Of a stretch of 13,037 nucleotides of DNA, positions 1-6,977 are shown one piece after another (positions within the stretch are counted from its first letter, which is position 1; every line of letters begins with the position of its first letter). Source of the DNA: Thiohalocapsa sp. (GTDB lineage: Bacteria; Pseudomonadota; Gammaproteobacteria; Chromatiales; Chromatiaceae); assembly GCF_019695415.1 (NCBI RefSeq), contig NZ_JAIFKJ010000184.1, positions 3,369 to 16,405 of the forward strand, written 5' to 3'. A program made the translations under genes and the position numbers. Under the pieces are notes generated by a model. It did no database searches, was not told the origin of the DNA, and worked only from the letters and a program-made list of their open reading frames with translations.

Positions 1-230
1 TGGCGGAGCTTGGGGACAAGACACAGCTGGCAGTCGTTGCGCTGGCGGCGGGAACCGGCGACATCTGGGCCGTGTTCACGGGCGGCACCCTGGGGCTCTG
101 GACCGTCTCGCTGATCGGTATCCTGTTCGGCTGTACGCTCCTGCGGCGCATCCCGACGCGCTGGGTGCACCGCGGCGCAGCCGTGCTCTTCATCGCCTTC
201 GGTCTCCTGGCGTTGGGCCATCTGATTTAG
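1..230 (+). CDS. UPF0016/TMEM165 (GDT1) family cation transporter, 3' end only
   Basis: Reading from base 3 gives 75 residues ending at a TAG (228-230); the 5' part lies outside the window. The fragment opens with AELGDKTQLA, which contains the E-x-G-D-K-T motif repeated in each half of UPF0016/GDT1 membrane proteins. Known members export Mn2+ or exchange Ca2+/Mn2+ for protons across the membrane. After the motif come two hydrophobic stretches (about residues 28-46 and 58-75 of the fragment) separated by a short basic loop (RRIPTRWVHRG). This fits the last two membrane helices of the second half-repeat. The gene ends 94 bp before the dif site. Family assignment is firm from the motif; the transported ion is inferred from relatives. 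Confidence 0.85.
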   Translation, partial: AELGDKTQLAVVALAAGTGDIWAVFTGGTLGLWTVSLIGILFGCTLLRRIPTRWVHRGAAVLFIAFGLLALGHLI

Positions 231-307
231 ACAGGTCGGTAACTCGGAGCCGTCGATCTGAACCAGCTTGCACAAACCGGACATCGCTATATCGCGCCTA
301 CACCAAG

Positions 308-324
308 AGCGCGCACAATGTATA
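308..324 (+). repeat. Degenerate second XerC-arm plus central region upstream of dif
   Basis: gcgcacaatgtata (311-324) repeats gcgcataatgtata (328-341 inside dif) with one mismatch, at a 17-bp period. Aligned as a Xer site, 308-318 matches 7 of 11 positions of the dif XerC arm, and 319-324 is the same TGTATA core. No XerD arm follows, because the true dif XerC arm starts at 325. It could be a tandem half-site duplication, an old Xer-dependent integration scar, or an accessory binding site. Confidence 0.5.
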
Positions 325-352
325 GTTGCGCATAATGTATATTATGTAAAGT
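325..352 (+). other. dif: dif, XerC/XerD chromosome dimer resolution site
   Basis: The 28 bases match the E. coli dif site at 25 positions. The XerC arm is GTTGCGCATAA (325-335; E. coli GGTGCGCATAA). The central region TGTATA (336-341) is identical. The XerD arm is TTATGTAAAGT (342-352; E. coli TTATGTTAAAT). The inner palindromic halves cataat/attatg are perfect, and all three differences lie in the outer arm parts. In known biology XerC and XerD recombine two dif copies at the division septum, under FtsK control, to resolve chromosome dimers. The site lies in a non-coding AT-rich patch at the terminus. The comparison is from memory of the E. coli site; no search was run. Confidence 0.93.
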
Positions 353-740
353 CGTCGAGGGCGAGTCTCGTTTCACCCCGATTGAGCGCGACTCCCCCTC
401 GGCAAGCGCCGCACACAGCGGCGCGCCACTTCCGACCCGAGATGTCTGGCACCACGCCGGCGCTGTAGACGCGCGTGCGCCCCCTTCGGCCACGGCGGTG
501 CGCGTTGCCGAATACGCACGGGCGCAGCATCGGCTATTGCTTCGTGATACCTCGGATTATCCGCCGAGTCTGCGGATTTCCCGATGCGCAAGAGGGGCTG
601 CGTGCCGGCGACTGTCGGTAGTATCCGCGTAAGCCGCAATTTCAGTGGCTGATCGCCGGTCGGGTTACCTGGTCCCACTGACCCTTCGTAGATTCAGGTC
701 TTCTCCGCCCATCCCCGATCCACTCACGGAAGCCGTATCC

Positions 741-2645
741 ATGAGTCATTCGTCGCATCCCCTGCTGGATTTGCCGTTGCCGCCTGAGACCATCGACCTG
801 TTGAGCTCCGCGCCGAGAGTCTCGGTGGCGGGAACGCATGAGGAGCTTTTGGCGCTCGCCGTGCGCGATGCAGCCGACGGCGAGCAGGAGGTCGCCTATG
901 ACGTGCCGGGGATTGGACGCGTGGTGGAGGCCACCGTCTGCCGTACCCGTAATGGCATCTGCGCCAACTACACCGAGCCCTACATGCGTCGGCGGGACCC
1001 GGACTGCATGGTCATTGGCGACAGCCGCCCGACCGACAAGCCCACCTACATCGAGCGCTTCGGAGAATCCTTCGATCCGGTGCGTCAGGCAACATTCGAC
1101 TGGCTGAAGACGCAGCCGCTCGCCGTCTTCCCGTTTTATGCCGGCCTGCCGAGCCCGGCGACCCAGGCACTGGTGATCGCCCCGGACAATGCCGGCTTCT
1201 TCGCCTTGGGGCTCGCGCTGCTGCAAGGCATCGTGCCGGTGGAAGATCTTCCCGACGACTTCTCGCCCAAGGCCGTCATCTATGTGGCACCGCCGTTTCG
1301 GCATACGCACTTCGACGGGCGCCAAGTGGTGGTGCATAACCGCACCGAAGGGCTGCACGAGCTCTTCAGCTACAACCTGTACCCAGGCCCGAGTGCCAAA
1401 AAGGGTGTCTATGGCGTGCTGCTCAACATCGGTGAGGAAGAGCGCTGGGTGACCATGCACTGCTCCACCGTGCAGGTTGTGACGCCCTACGAGAACCGGG
1501 TGGTGTTGTCGCACGAGGGCGCAAGCGGCGGCGGCAAGAGCGAGATGCTGGAATACGCGCATCGCCAGGCCGACGGCACGCTGCTCATCGGCCGCAATCT
1601 CATCACTGGCGAGGCGCGCACCCTCACCCTGCCACAGGGCTGCGAGCTGCGCCCCGTGACGGACGACATGGCGCTCTGCCACCCGTCGCTCGAGAAAGGC
1701 AACGGCAAGCTGACGCTGATGGACGCGGAAGAGGCCTGGTTCGTCCGTTGCAACCACATCGACAGCTATGGCACGGACCCGCATATCGAGTCTTTGACGG
1801 TGCATCCACCGGTGCCGCTGCTGTTTCTCAACATCCAGGGCCATCCGGGCGCCACGACCTTGCTCTGGGAGCATATCGAAGACGCCCCTGGGGAGCCCTG
1901 CCCCAACCCGCGCGTCATCATTCCGCGCAAGATCATCCCGGACGTGGTGCGTGGGGCCGTAGACGTGGATGTGCGCAGCATGGGCGTGCGGACCCCGCCT
2001 TGCACCGCCGAGCGGCCCAGCTACGGCATCATCGGGCTGTTCCACGTGCTGCCGCCTGCGCTTGCTTGGCTCTGGCGGCTGGTGGCGCCGCGGGGTCACG
2101 CCAATCCGAGCATCGTCGAAACAGCCGGCATGACCTCGGAGGGCGTCGGCTCCTACTGGCCCTTCGCCACCGGGCGCATGGTGGACCATGCCAACCTGCT
2201 GCTGAATCAGATCATCGAGACGCCGGAGGTCCGCTACGTGCTGATCCCGAACCAGCATATCGGCGCCTGGGACGTAGGCTTCATGCCGCAATGGATCACC
2301 CGCGAGTATCTCGCCCGGCGCGGCGGCGCCCGCTTCGCCGGGAATCGCCTGCGCCCGAGCCGGTGTCCGCTGCTGGGCTACACGCCGAGCAAGATTATGG
2401 TGGAGGGCAGCACCATCGGGCACTGGTTCTTTGAGGTCGACCAGCAGCCGGAGGTTGGCCCGGCGGCTTACGACCAGGGTGCAGCGATCCTGACCGAGTT
2501 CTTCCACCGGGAGCTCAAGGCCTTCCTCGTGCCGGACCTGCTGCCCACCGGAAAGCGCATCATCGAGTGCTGTCTCGAGGGCGGCGGGCTGGATGACTAC
2601 GGCCGGCTGCTGGAGCAGCCGTTCCTGGAGCCGGACGACGTCTGA
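741..2645 (+). CDS. DUF4914-like P-loop protein with PEP-carboxykinase-like motifs
   Basis: The product is 634 residues, apparently cytosolic, with no signal peptide or membrane segment. I place it tentatively in the uncharacterised family DUF4914. A Walker A/P-loop GASGGGKS occupies residues 260-267 with K266. A downstream VTDDMA (306-311) resembles the acidic kinase-2 motif (GDD-I-A) of PEP carboxykinases. Later conserved-looking stretches are a GHPGATTLLWEH segment, NPRVIIPRKI and EGVGSYWPFATG. This suggests a nucleotide-binding, possibly phosphoryl-transferring enzyme; the substrate is unknown. The ATG at 741 is preferred over an in-frame ATG at 645 because ggaag (728-732) sits 8 nt before it and the 32 extra residues look non-coding. 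The stop is followed after 14 nt by the kinase-like gene, so the two are probably one operon. Family placement is from memory; the P-loop is seen directly. Confidence 0.8.
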   Translation: MSHSSHPLLDLPLPPETIDLLSSAPRVSVAGTHEELLALAVRDAADGEQEVAYDVPGIGRVVEATVCRTRNGICANYTEPYMRRRDPDCMVIGDSRPTDKPTYIERFGESFDPVRQATFDWLKTQPLAVFPFYAGLPSPATQALVIAPDNAGFFALGLALLQGIVPVEDLPDDFSPKAVIYVAPPFRHTHFDGRQVVVHNRTEGLHELFSYNLYPGPSAKKGVYGVLLNIGEEERWVTMHCSTVQVVTPYENRVVLSHEGASGGGKSEMLEYAHRQADGTLLIGRNLITGEARTLTLPQGCELRPVTDDMALCHPSLEKGNGKLTLMDAEEAWFVRCNHIDSYGTDPHIESLTVHPPVPLLFLNIQGHPGATTLLWEHIEDAPGEPCPNPRVIIPRKIIPDVVRGAVDVDVRSMGVRTPPCTAERPSYGIIGLFHVLPPALAWLWRLVAPRGHANPSIVETAGMTSEGVGSYWPFATGRMVDHANLLLNQIIETPEVRYVLIPNQHIGAWDVGFMPQWITREYLARRGGARFAGNRLRPSRCPLLGYTPSKIMVEGSTIGHWFFEVDQQPEVGPAAYDQGAAILTEFFHRELKAFLVPDLLPTGKRIIECCLEGGGLDDYGRLLEQPFLEPDDV

Positions 2646-2650
2646 GGGGG
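2644..2650 (+). promoter_or_regulatory. Ribosome binding site for the GTG-started kinase-like gene
   Basis: gaggggg overlaps the TGA stop (2643-2645) of the upstream gene and lies 9 nt before the GTG at 2660. It decides the non-ATG start and suggests that translation of the two genes is linked. Confidence 0.6.
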
Positions 2651-2659
2651 CATACGTCG

Positions 2660-3553
2660 GTGGAGCGGTTCGACTTCGGTCTCCACCTGTATCGGCACAG
2701 GCACTTCGACGCCGTACCCAATCGCCTGCGGCGCAGAATCTTCGGGGTCGACTACCTGCAACTGCGCGGCAAGCAGGCGGGGGATCTGTATGTGACCCGC
2801 CACGGTTGGCCTGTGCTCGCGTCCATTCTGCCCTCGCAATGGTTCGTCGGCGAGCGGCTCAGCAAGATCGGCCGCCAGCTCGCTGGGGCCACCGGTGCCG
2901 TCTACCGCGTGCCGGTACCCCACCCCGTCTGCACACGCTTCGCGCTGGTGGTGAAGTTCAGCCGCTTCGCGCAGGAGGCATTGGTCTCCATGGCGCCGGG
3001 AGAAGTGGTCGACTGGGAGGAGCGCGATCGCATCGCTGCGAGCGAGTTCCTGTCGCCCTTCGCCGAATTCGCCCACGTGGAGCGGCTGCGCGCCGAGGCT
3101 GGCGCCCGCGTGCCCACCAAGGCGCCGCTGGCCATCTACTCACCGGCGACCCGTTACCTCGACTGGGAGCTCGGCCGCATCGCACACCGCCGCTGGTGGT
3201 ACGACCGTGTGCTGGCGGAGGACCAAGCCGCACAGCCGGAGGACGCTAAGGTGGGCTACGACTGGGAGCGAATGTATATCCTGCTCTACCGATGGATCGA
3301 CGGTATCGACGCGGAGGCCGCCCATCAGCAGGGCCATCTGACGGCGGCAGAGCTGCGGGAGTTGACGGACACCGCGCGGGCCCGTCTGCGCGGGCTCGGC
3401 TGGGATGTGCTGGACCACAAGCCGCGGCACCTCATTGTGCGGACTGCGGCCGACGGGCGGCGCTTGCTGTGCCGGCGCGGGCAGACGCTCTGGGCCCTGG
3501 TGGATTACGAGCTTCTGGTGCCCTATCCGGCGCCCGCGGCGGCCACCTACTGA
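2660..3553 (+). CDS. Uncharacterised protein with kinase-like residue layout, partner of the P-loop protein
   Basis: The product is 297 residues, started by GTG at 2660 with a good Shine-Dalgarno. I do not recognise a named family. The order of motifs resembles a protein-kinase or aminoglycoside-phosphotransferase fold. ALVVKF (95-100) could supply the N-lobe lysine K99. A Glu-containing helix follows at about 128-145. ERMYILLYRWIDG (203-215) resembles a hinge. DHKPRHLIV (252-260) resembles the catalytic D-x-K-P-x-N loop with His257 in the Asn position. VDYE (281-284) resembles the metal-binding DFG/DFE element, with D282. The protein is basic and Trp/Tyr-rich, with no signal peptide. Tight spacing to the preceding P-loop gene suggests a joint pathway. 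The kinase reading is inference; an inactive pseudokinase is equally possible. Confidence 0.75.
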   Translation: MERFDFGLHLYRHRHFDAVPNRLRRRIFGVDYLQLRGKQAGDLYVTRHGWPVLASILPSQWFVGERLSKIGRQLAGATGAVYRVPVPHPVCTRFALVVKFSRFAQEALVSMAPGEVVDWEERDRIAASEFLSPFAEFAHVERLRAEAGARVPTKAPLAIYSPATRYLDWELGRIAHRRWWYDRVLAEDQAAQPEDAKVGYDWERMYILLYRWIDGIDAEAAHQQGHLTAAELRELTDTARARLRGLGWDVLDHKPRHLIVRTAADGRRLLCRRGQTLWALVDYELLVPYPAPAAATY

Positions 3554-3572
3554 GAGGTTGTGAAGAAACCCA

Positions 3573-3590
3573 CCGACTGGCGCCAGCCGG
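3573..3590 (-). terminator. Hairpin between convergent genes, probable terminator of the DinB-like gene
   Basis: In minus-strand RNA the arms CCGGCUG and CAGUCGG pair over 7 bp, with one G-U wobble, around a GCGC loop. A moderately U-rich UGGGUUUCUUC follows. The hairpin begins one base after the DinB-like stop codon. Read on the + strand it has one A-C mismatch and no T-run, so minus orientation fits better. The U-tract is imperfect. Confidence 0.4.
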
Positions 3591-3591
3591 C

Positions 3592-4164
3592 TCACAGGGC
3601 GCGCAGGATGCGCTGGATGTGCCGGCGGTGCACGCTGTTGTGTACCGCGGCGAGGGCATGCCACTGCGCCGCCGATAGCTCCCCGAACCAGGGATGCGGA
3701 AAGCGGATGCCCGCGCGCAGGTTGCCGAGCTTATCCACCATGTCTGTATAGCGCTCCACGACATTGGCGAGGTCGGTCAATTGCTCCGGGCCCGCCTCCG
3801 GGACGGGCTTGAAGTCCTCGACCCGCACGCTGTCCACCATCTCCAGCCCGGAGAAGAGCCGCGGCAGCGTGGCGGCGATGGCGGAGTTCACGATCACCAG
3901 ATGCTCCAGCGTCATGTAGACAGACCAGTGCCGGCTGCTGTCTTCAATGCCGAAGAAGCGCCCGACCAACACACGTCGGCGTCCCGCGGCCTCGTCGACG
4001 CTGCCGGCCAGCGCGATGGCTCGCTCGGCCTCTTCCCGGAACAATGCGGTCAGGCGGTCTTTTGACAGGAAGCTCGCGGCCGCACGCACACCTGCGCCGA
4101 TGAGTTGGCGCTCGTGCCAGGGGATGCCCGCGCCTGGCGGGTCGAGCTGTTGGTTGTCGCTCAT
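3592..4164 (-). CDS. DinB-like four-helix metal-binding protein
   Basis: The product is 190 residues and probably cytosolic. It has the layout of the DinB/YfiT four-helix superfamily: a helix with SVYMTLEHLVIVNSAI holding H88, and a last helix HNSVHRRHIQRIL with H175 and H179 spaced H-x3-H. These three histidines are the expected metal ligands. Members serve in thiol-dependent transfer or damage response, but most are uncharacterised, so no substrate is claimed. The ATG at 4164 is preceded by aaggag at 7 nt. It lies downstream of glnS on the same strand (79 bp gap) and may be cotranscribed with it, although a stem-loop stands between them. It converges on the kinase-like gene. Confidence 0.7.
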   Translation of the reverse strand: MSDNQQLDPPGAGIPWHERQLIGAGVRAAASFLSKDRLTALFREEAERAIALAGSVDEAAGRRRVLVGRFFGIEDSSRHWSVYMTLEHLVIVNSAIAATLPRLFSGLEMVDSVRVEDFKPVPEAGPEQLTDLANVVERYTDMVDKLGNLRAGIRFPHPWFGELSAAQWHALAAVHNSVHRRHIQRILRAL

Positions 4165-4229
4165 CGCCGATCTCCTTCGAATGCTGCGGAATGTCGGCCC
4201 TTTTTGTTACTGGAGGCTGGCGCAGTACA

Positions 4230-4251
4230 GCGCCTGAACCAGTTCAGGCGC
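4230..4251 (-). repeat. Perfect inverted repeat overlapping the glnS stop codon
   Basis: gcgcctgaac (4230-4239) and gttcaggcgc (4242-4251) are exact reverse complements separated by two bases. The folded form would open a pair or two at the tip to give a 4-6 nt loop. The glnS TGA (4244-4246) is inside one arm. No U-run follows in either direction, so an intrinsic terminator is doubtful. An mRNA 3'-end stabiliser, an attenuator before the DinB-like gene, or a Rho-linked pause are alternatives. Confidence 0.5.
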
Positions 4252-5917
4252 CACCCGCTTGGCGCTTACCCCAGGTGTCGCGCAGGGTCACAGTCCGGTT
4301 GAACACCAGCGCTTCGGGGGTGCCATCGGCATCGACAACGAAGTAGCCCTCGCGCTCGAACTGGTAGCGCGTCCCCGGGGGTGCAGCGGCCAAGGCCGGC
4401 TCCAGCACGCAGTCTGTAAGGGTGCGCAGCGACGCAGGGTTCAGGTCTGCCCGGAAGTCGCGGCCCGCACCGCCCGGCTGCGGCACGCTGAAGAGCCGAT
4501 CGTAGAGGCGTACAGTGGCTGCCACCCCGTGGGTCGCCGAGACCCAATGGATCACACCCTTGACTTTGCGGCCCTCTGGATTGCGGCCAAGGGTCTTGGG
4601 GTCCACCGAGCAGCGCAGCTCGGTCACTGTGCCTGCGTCATCCTTGAGCACCTCATCGCAGCGAATCACGTAAGCGTTGCGCAAGCGCACCTCTCCGCCC
4701 GGCACCAGGCGCTTGAAGCCCTTGGGCGGGTCTTCGGCGAAGTCCTGACGGTCGATGTACAGCTCGGCACCGAACGGCAGCGCACGCGTGCCCATGTCCT
4801 CGCGCTTGGGGTGGTTCTGCGCGGTGATCTGCGCCGGTGCGTCGTCCGGCAGGTTGGTGAGAACCACTTTGAGCGGCTGCAACACCGCCATGGCGCGCGG
4901 TGCATTCCGGTCGAGATCGTCGCGGATGGCGCTTTCGAGCATACCCATCTCCACCAGGTTGTCGGCCTTGGTGACACCGATCCGCTCGCAGAATTCCCGA
5001 ACCGCCCCGGGCGTGAAGCCGCGGCGGCGCAGGCCTGCGATGGTGGGCATGCGCGGATCATCCCAGCCGGCGACGATGCCCTCCTCCACCAACTGAGTCA
5101 GCAGCCGCTTGCTCATCACCGTGTATTCCAGATTGAGCCGGCTGAACTCGATCTGCCGCGGCTTGGAGGGCACCGAGACGTTGTGCACGCACCAGTCGTA
5201 GAGCGGGCGATGATCCTCGAACTCCAAGGTGCACAGTGAGTGGGTGATGCCCTCCAGCGCGTCCGAAATGGGATGCGTGTAGTCGTAGGTGGGGTACAGG
5301 CACCAGGCATTGCCCGTCTGATGGTGAATCACGCCGTGGCGGATCCGGTAGAGCACCGGGTCACGCAGATTGATGTTGGGTGCCGCCATGTCGATCTTCG
5401 CCCTCAGCGTGCGGGAGCCGTCCGGAAACTCGCCGGCGCGCATGCGCCGAAAGAGGTCTAGATTCTCTTCCACAGATCGATTGCGGTAGGGGCTGTCCTG
5501 ACCGGGCTCCGTCAAGGTGCCGCGCCGGGCGCGGGTCTCTTCCGCCGAGAGATCGCAGACATAGGCCAGATCCTTTTGGATGAGCTCCACCGCGAAGCCG
5601 TAGAGCTGCTCGAAGTAGTCCGAGGCGAAGTAGAGCCGCTCGCCCCAGTCGTACCCGAGCCAACGCACATCGGTCTTTATGGACTCGACGAACTCGACGT
5701 TCTCCTTGTGCGGGTTGGTGTCGTCGAAGCGCAGGTTGCAGACGCCGCCATAGTCCTCCGCAATGCCGAAGTTCAGCACGATGGACTTCGCATGTCCGAT
5801 GTGCAGATAGCCATTGGGCTCGGGCGGGAACCGGGTACACACGCTCTGGTGCTTACCACAGGCGAGATCGGCGTCGATGATCTGGCGGATGAAATTGGTG
5901 CGGTTGGTGTCGGTCAT
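4244..5917 (-). CDS. glnS: Glutaminyl-tRNA synthetase
   Basis: The product is 557 residues, close to the E. coli enzyme (554). It charges tRNA-Gln with glutamine using ATP, in the cytosol. The class I signatures are intact: HIGH at 39-42 in the context [17 protein letters not shown], and the KMSKS-equivalent VMSKR at 267-271. The conserved RFDDTNP (63-69) and the [20 protein letters not shown] block (211-230) are typical of GlnRS, as opposed to GluRS. The C-terminal half is the beta-barrel anticodon-binding region. I place the start at the ATG at 5917, because homology begins with [14 protein letters not shown]. The open frame runs on to 6115, but those 66 residues are low-complexity and non-conserved. 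The Shine-Dalgarno is poor (gagg about 14 nt upstream). The DinB-like gene follows. Confidence 0.97.
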   Translation of the reverse strand: MTDTNRTNFIRQIIDADLACGKHQSVCTRFPPEPNGYLHIGHAKSIVLNFGIAEDYGGVCNLRFDDTNPHKENVEFVESIKTDVRWLGYDWGERLYFASDYFEQLYGFAVELIQKDLAYVCDLSAEETRARRGTLTEPGQDSPYRNRSVEENLDLFRRMRAGEFPDGSRTLRAKIDMAAPNINLRDPVLYRIRHGVIHHQTGNAWCLYPTYDYTHPISDALEGITHSLCTLEFEDHRPLYDWCVHNVSVPSKPRQIEFSRLNLEYTVMSKRLLTQLVEEGIVAGWDDPRMPTIAGLRRRGFTPGAVREFCERIGVTKADNLVEMGMLESAIRDDLDRNAPRAMAVLQPLKVVLTNLPDDAPAQITAQNHPKREDMGTRALPFGAELYIDRQDFAEDPPKGFKRLVPGGEVRLRNAYVIRCDEVLKDDAGTVTELRCSVDPKTLGRNPEGRKVKGVIHWVSATHGVAATVRLYDRLFSVPQPGGAGRDFRADLNPASLRTLTDCVLEPALAAAPPGTRYQFEREGYFVVDADGTPEALVFNRTVTLRDTWGKRQAGGA

Positions 5918-6274
5918 CAGTATGGTCGGAGCCTCGGGCCGCGGCGGGTCTTGGGATGCCGCCGCCGGCACCGCGCAACCGCCGCGATGAACGCCCCAGC
6001 ATACTTGCTTGCGGGTCTGCTTAGAAGGGCGCACGCATCTGCGACAACGCCGGCACGGTCCCAGCGCGGGTGGTGTGGCCGCTGCCGACGTCGGCTCCGA
6101 CGTACAGAAATGCACGCAGCAGATTCTGGCATTTGCCAGCGGCCGTCACGATCACTACCCTGTCAGGCGGTTGGTCGCAGGGCTGCTGCGCGCGCAGTCC
6201 GCCGGCGACGGGCCGGTCGCATGGGCAGCGCCGTCCTTAACCTCCCACTCATCCACCCTTTGGAGAATCGATTC
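5918..6274. other. Divergent intergenic region between glnS and the EF-hand gene
   Basis: These 357 bp separate two divergently transcribed genes and should hold both promoters. For the EF-hand gene there is a candidate at 6133-6161. For glnS I see only weak pairs on the minus strand near 6002-6030 (for example ttctaa, 17 bp, tatgct). No gene, repeat family or RNA element is recognisable here. Confidence 0.5.
6126..6161 (+). promoter_or_regulatory. Candidate sigma70 promoter with overlapping inverted repeat, upstream of the EF-hand gene
   Basis: TTGCCA (6133-6138; 5 of 6 to consensus) is followed after 17 bp by TACCCT (6156-6161; only 3 of 6). The inverted repeat ctggc-attt-gccag (6126-6139) covers the -35 and could be an operator. 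The weak -10 keeps confidence low. The implied leader would be about 105 nt. Confidence 0.3.
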
Positions 6275-6829
6275 ATGCAGAGACTCATCCCCCTCGCCGC
6301 GCTCGCGCTGTGCACCGGCTTTGCGGCCCATGTCGCCGTCGCCCAGGACCCCGCCGCGGGCGGCGGGGCGCAGGCCGCCGATGCCGCCAAGGCCTTTATG
6401 CAGAAATTGGACACCGATGAGAGCGGCAGCATCTCCATGGAAGAGGCCACCGCACCGCAGAAAGAACAGTTCCAGAAGAACGACGCCAACGGCGACGGTT
6501 TCATCGACGTGGAAGAGGCAAGCGCCGCCTTTGCCGAGCAGGTGCCGGCCGAGATGATGGAAGCCATGAAGGAGCGCGGCATGCCCGATCCGGGCAAAAC
6601 CTTCGTCGACAATCTGGACAAGAACGACGACGGCAAGGTGGATCTGGACGAGTTCGAGCAGCCCACCCGGGAGTCCTTTTCAGCCATGGACACCAGCGGC
6701 GACGGCAATGCCGACATGGAGGAGGCCACGACCTATTTCGAAGAGATGCGCGCCAAGATGCAGGAGCGTATGCAACAGATGCAGCAGCAGATGGAGCAGA
6801 TGCAGCAGAGTCAGCCGTCGACAGAATAA
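6275..6829 (+). CDS. Exported EF-hand calcium-binding protein
   Basis: The product is 184 residues. A Sec signal peptide is clear: MQR, a hydrophobic core LIPLAALALCTGFAA, then AVA before Q24, with cleavage predicted after A23. Four canonical 12-residue EF loops follow: D46-E57 (DTDESGSISMEE), D70-E81 (DANGDGFIDVEE), D115-E126 (DKNDDGKVDLDE) and D139-E150 (DTSGDGNADMEE). Each has acidic or oxygen ligands at positions 1, 3, 5, 9 and 12 and Gly at 6, so all four should bind Ca2+. Residues 155-180 are a Met/Gln-rich, probably coiled-coil tail. The ATG at 6275 has tggaga (6261-6266) upstream. The gene stands alone, flanked by minus-strand genes. Its role is unknown; calcium sensing or buffering in the periplasm is an inference. 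Confidence 0.9.
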   Translation: MQRLIPLAALALCTGFAAHVAVAQDPAAGGGAQAADAAKAFMQKLDTDESGSISMEEATAPQKEQFQKNDANGDGFIDVEEASAAFAEQVPAEMMEAMKERGMPDPGKTFVDNLDKNDDGKVDLDEFEQPTRESFSAMDTSGDGNADMEEATTYFEEMRAKMQERMQQMQQQMEQMQQSQPSTE

Positions 6830-6845
6830 GCCACCACACGCCGGC

Positions 6846-6863
6846 CACGGCAAGGATGCCGTG
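6846..6863 (+). terminator. Weak hairpin downstream of the EF-hand gene
   Basis: cacggc (6846-6851) and gccgtg (6858-6863) form a 6-bp stem with a 6-nt loop, 17 nt after the EF-hand stop. No T-run follows, so intrinsic termination is uncertain. It lies between convergent genes, where a terminator is expected. Confidence 0.25.
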
Positions 6864-6977
6864 ACTCACTGTCCGCGGCGTCAGCGACGCGCAGTCGGTC
6901 TGCCCCACAACTCGGCGTCACGGCGACAGCTGGCCCGTGCAAAGGCCCCCGAGCAGCGACTGAGCAGCGATCAGACC

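Larger units (their letters stand above)
231..740. other. Long non-coding region around the dif site
   Basis: No convincing gene lies in these 510 bp. Short open frames on both strands have low-complexity Arg/Pro/Ala-rich translations, as expected for random GC-rich DNA. An AT-rich patch at about 285-352 stands out from the GC-rich surroundings and holds the dif site. A small inverted repeat (ctcgg at 551-555, ccgag at 564-568, with cggat/atccg nested inside) lies further right. I find no promoter with both good hexamers in front of the gene at 741. A weak -10-like tagtat is near 619, without a partner -35. Confidence 0.6.

Noticed and set aside
331..346. Palindrome cataat/attatg as a transcription-factor operator or promoter
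   Set aside because: It is fully explained as the inner halves of the dif Xer arms, and no matching -35/-10 pair could be aligned with it.
373..678. 101-codon minus-strand frame in the dif region
   Set aside because: Composition is Arg/Pro/Ala-rich, no Shine-Dalgarno or motif, and it lies in a region otherwise behaving as non-coding.
645..740. Upstream ATG extending the P-loop protein by 32 residues
   Set aside because: The extension is Arg/Pro/Ser-rich, and the ATG at 741 has a well-spaced ggaag.
642..2507. 621-codon open frame on the minus strand
   Set aside because: It is antisense to the P-loop gene, has a His/Arg/Ala-rich translation with no domain, and the + strand frame has a P-loop and a good Shine-Dalgarno.
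4200..4205. Short T-run on the + strand after a GC-rich stretch, possible terminator
   Set aside because: No stem of useful length precedes it, and no + strand gene ends nearby.
5918..6115. N-terminal extension of GlnRS
   Set aside because: The 66 extra residues are Cys/Arg/Pro-rich and unlike any GlnRS; family homology begins at the ATG at 5917.
6951..6970. Direct repeat gagcagcga, two copies at an 11-bp period
   Set aside because: Only two 9-base copies just after the RibD-C gene end; too short to separate from chance in GC-rich DNA.
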